NCBI GenBank assembly: GCA_937969125.1 | Contig: CALBVA010000280.1 | Location: forward strand, 1-5,591 | DNA length: 5,591 bases | Reading direction: 5' to 3' | Origin: an uncultured Verrucomicrobiales bacterium | GTDB lineage: Bacteria; Verrucomicrobiota; Verrucomicrobiia; Verrucomicrobiales; Akkermansiaceae | Shown here: piece by piece, positions 5,385 through 5,591 of the stretch | How positions within the stretch are numbered: position 1 is the first letter of the stretch | How the letters are laid out: each line of letters begins with the position of its first letter | Notes under the pieces: generated by a model | What the model saw: only the letters and a program-made list of their open reading frames with translations | Databases searched by the model: none | Told to the model about the DNA's origin: nothing | Position numbers and translations under genes: made by a program

Positions 5385-5591
5385 TCAAAAGCCCTGCTCC
5401 TTTATCGGAGCAGGGCTTTTTCTTTTAATCGTTGAGGGTTCTGATTCCTCACAGTTTGCAGTGACCTGCAGGTTTAGCCGAAGCTCACTGCCGCTGCCAT
5501 CGTCTTCGGTGGGATCACCGACACTTTTGATCCCACAGTTGTAGTGGAATGAGCTCCCGACTTCTTTCGCGTGAAAATGGAGGATTAGGCC
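5385..5591 (-). CDS. Possible C-terminal end of an unidentified minus-strand gene
   Basis: Reading leftward from the right edge in the frame starting at 5591, 68 codons are open before a TGA at 5385-5387. The peptide contains FHYNCGIKSVGDPTEDDGSG and ends KEQGF. It would converge on rpsD and share its terminator, a normal arrangement. However, the last dozen codons would be made of the terminator stem itself, no family is recognised, another minus frame is also partly open, and there is no start in view. It may be non-coding; treat it as a weak call. Confidence 0.25.
   Translation of the reverse strand, partial: GLILHFHAKEVGSSFHYNCGIKSVGDPTEDDGSGSELRLNLQVTANCEESEPSTIKRKSPAPIKEQGF
5387..5426 (+). 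terminator. Intrinsic terminator of the rpsM-rpsK-rpsD transcript
   Basis: GCCCTGCTCC (5391-5400) pairs perfectly with GGAGCAGGGC (5407-5416) around the loop TTTATC. The stem is flanked by AAAA before it and TTTTTCTTTT after it. The GC-rich 10-base stem and T-tract make this a strong plus-strand terminator 32 bases after the rpsD stop. The A-run on the left is short, so it could also act on transcripts coming from the right. It closes the operon without rpoA or rplQ. Confidence 0.95.
5509..5536. repeat. Perfect 9-base inverted repeat GTGGGATCA/TGATCCCAC
   Basis: GTGGGATCA (5509-5517) and TGATCCCAC (5528-5536) are exact reverse complements with a 10-base spacer. No T-tract follows on either strand, so it is not a typical terminator. 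It could be an RNA hairpin or a protein-binding site before a gene starting near the right edge, or lie by chance within a coding region. Confidence 0.5.

Noticed and set aside
5549..5591. Possible plus-strand start (ATG at 5549, MSSRLLSRENGG...) running off the right edge
   Set aside because: Only 14 codons are visible, there is no Shine-Dalgarno sequence and no recognisable protein start; it also competes with a minus-strand open frame.
1..5591. tRNA, rRNA, CRISPR array or insertion sequence
   Set aside because: No cloverleaf pattern, rRNA segment, regularly spaced repeats, transposase motifs or terminal inverted repeats with target duplication were seen.

Overview
The window looks like a piece of chromosome from a member of the Verrucomicrobiota, probably the Verrucomicrobiales. 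This is inferred from gene style, not from a database search. The pointers are: an ECF-type sigma factor with an N-terminal FPTTQWSLI motif joined to a transmembrane Ser/Thr kinase; a W-E-P-P-T segment just ahead of the kinase domain; a zinc-free form of ribosomal protein S4; and ribosomal-protein start codons without clear Shine-Dalgarno sequences.

The left half (about 1-3447) is one minus-strand signalling operon. The sigma factor (3447 to 2722) is followed directly by a Ser/Thr protein kinase gene. The sigma stop codon shares its last base with the kinase start codon (TAATG). The kinase frame stays open for 907 codons and runs off the left edge. The predicted protein has a complete N-terminal kinase domain, a single hydrophobic segment preceded by a twin-arginine-like S-R-R-x-F motif, and a long Gly- and beta-strand-rich C-terminal part. 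That part contains two diverged copies of a module of roughly 280-300 residues. A likely model is an outside-facing sensor, an inside kinase and a sigma factor as output, with no anti-sigma gene visible in the window.

The centre (3448-3676) is a 229-base divergent intergenic region. It must carry the start signals for both directions and holds three small stem-loops in the rpsM leader.

The right half is a plus-strand ribosomal protein cluster, rpsM (S13), rpsK (S11) and rpsD (S4), closed by a strong intrinsic terminator at 5387-5426. The common downstream partners rpoA and rplQ do not follow rpsD, and infA/rpmJ/secY do not precede rpsM. S11 carries about 76 extra N-terminal residues, very acidic and rich in Ala, Glu and Pro, ahead of a core collinear with E. 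coli S11. The last ~165 bases contain several inverted repeats and possibly the tail of a minus-strand gene, but no confident gene.

The best candidates for something unusual are the S11 extension and the sigma factor/kinase pair with its duplicated sensor-like region.
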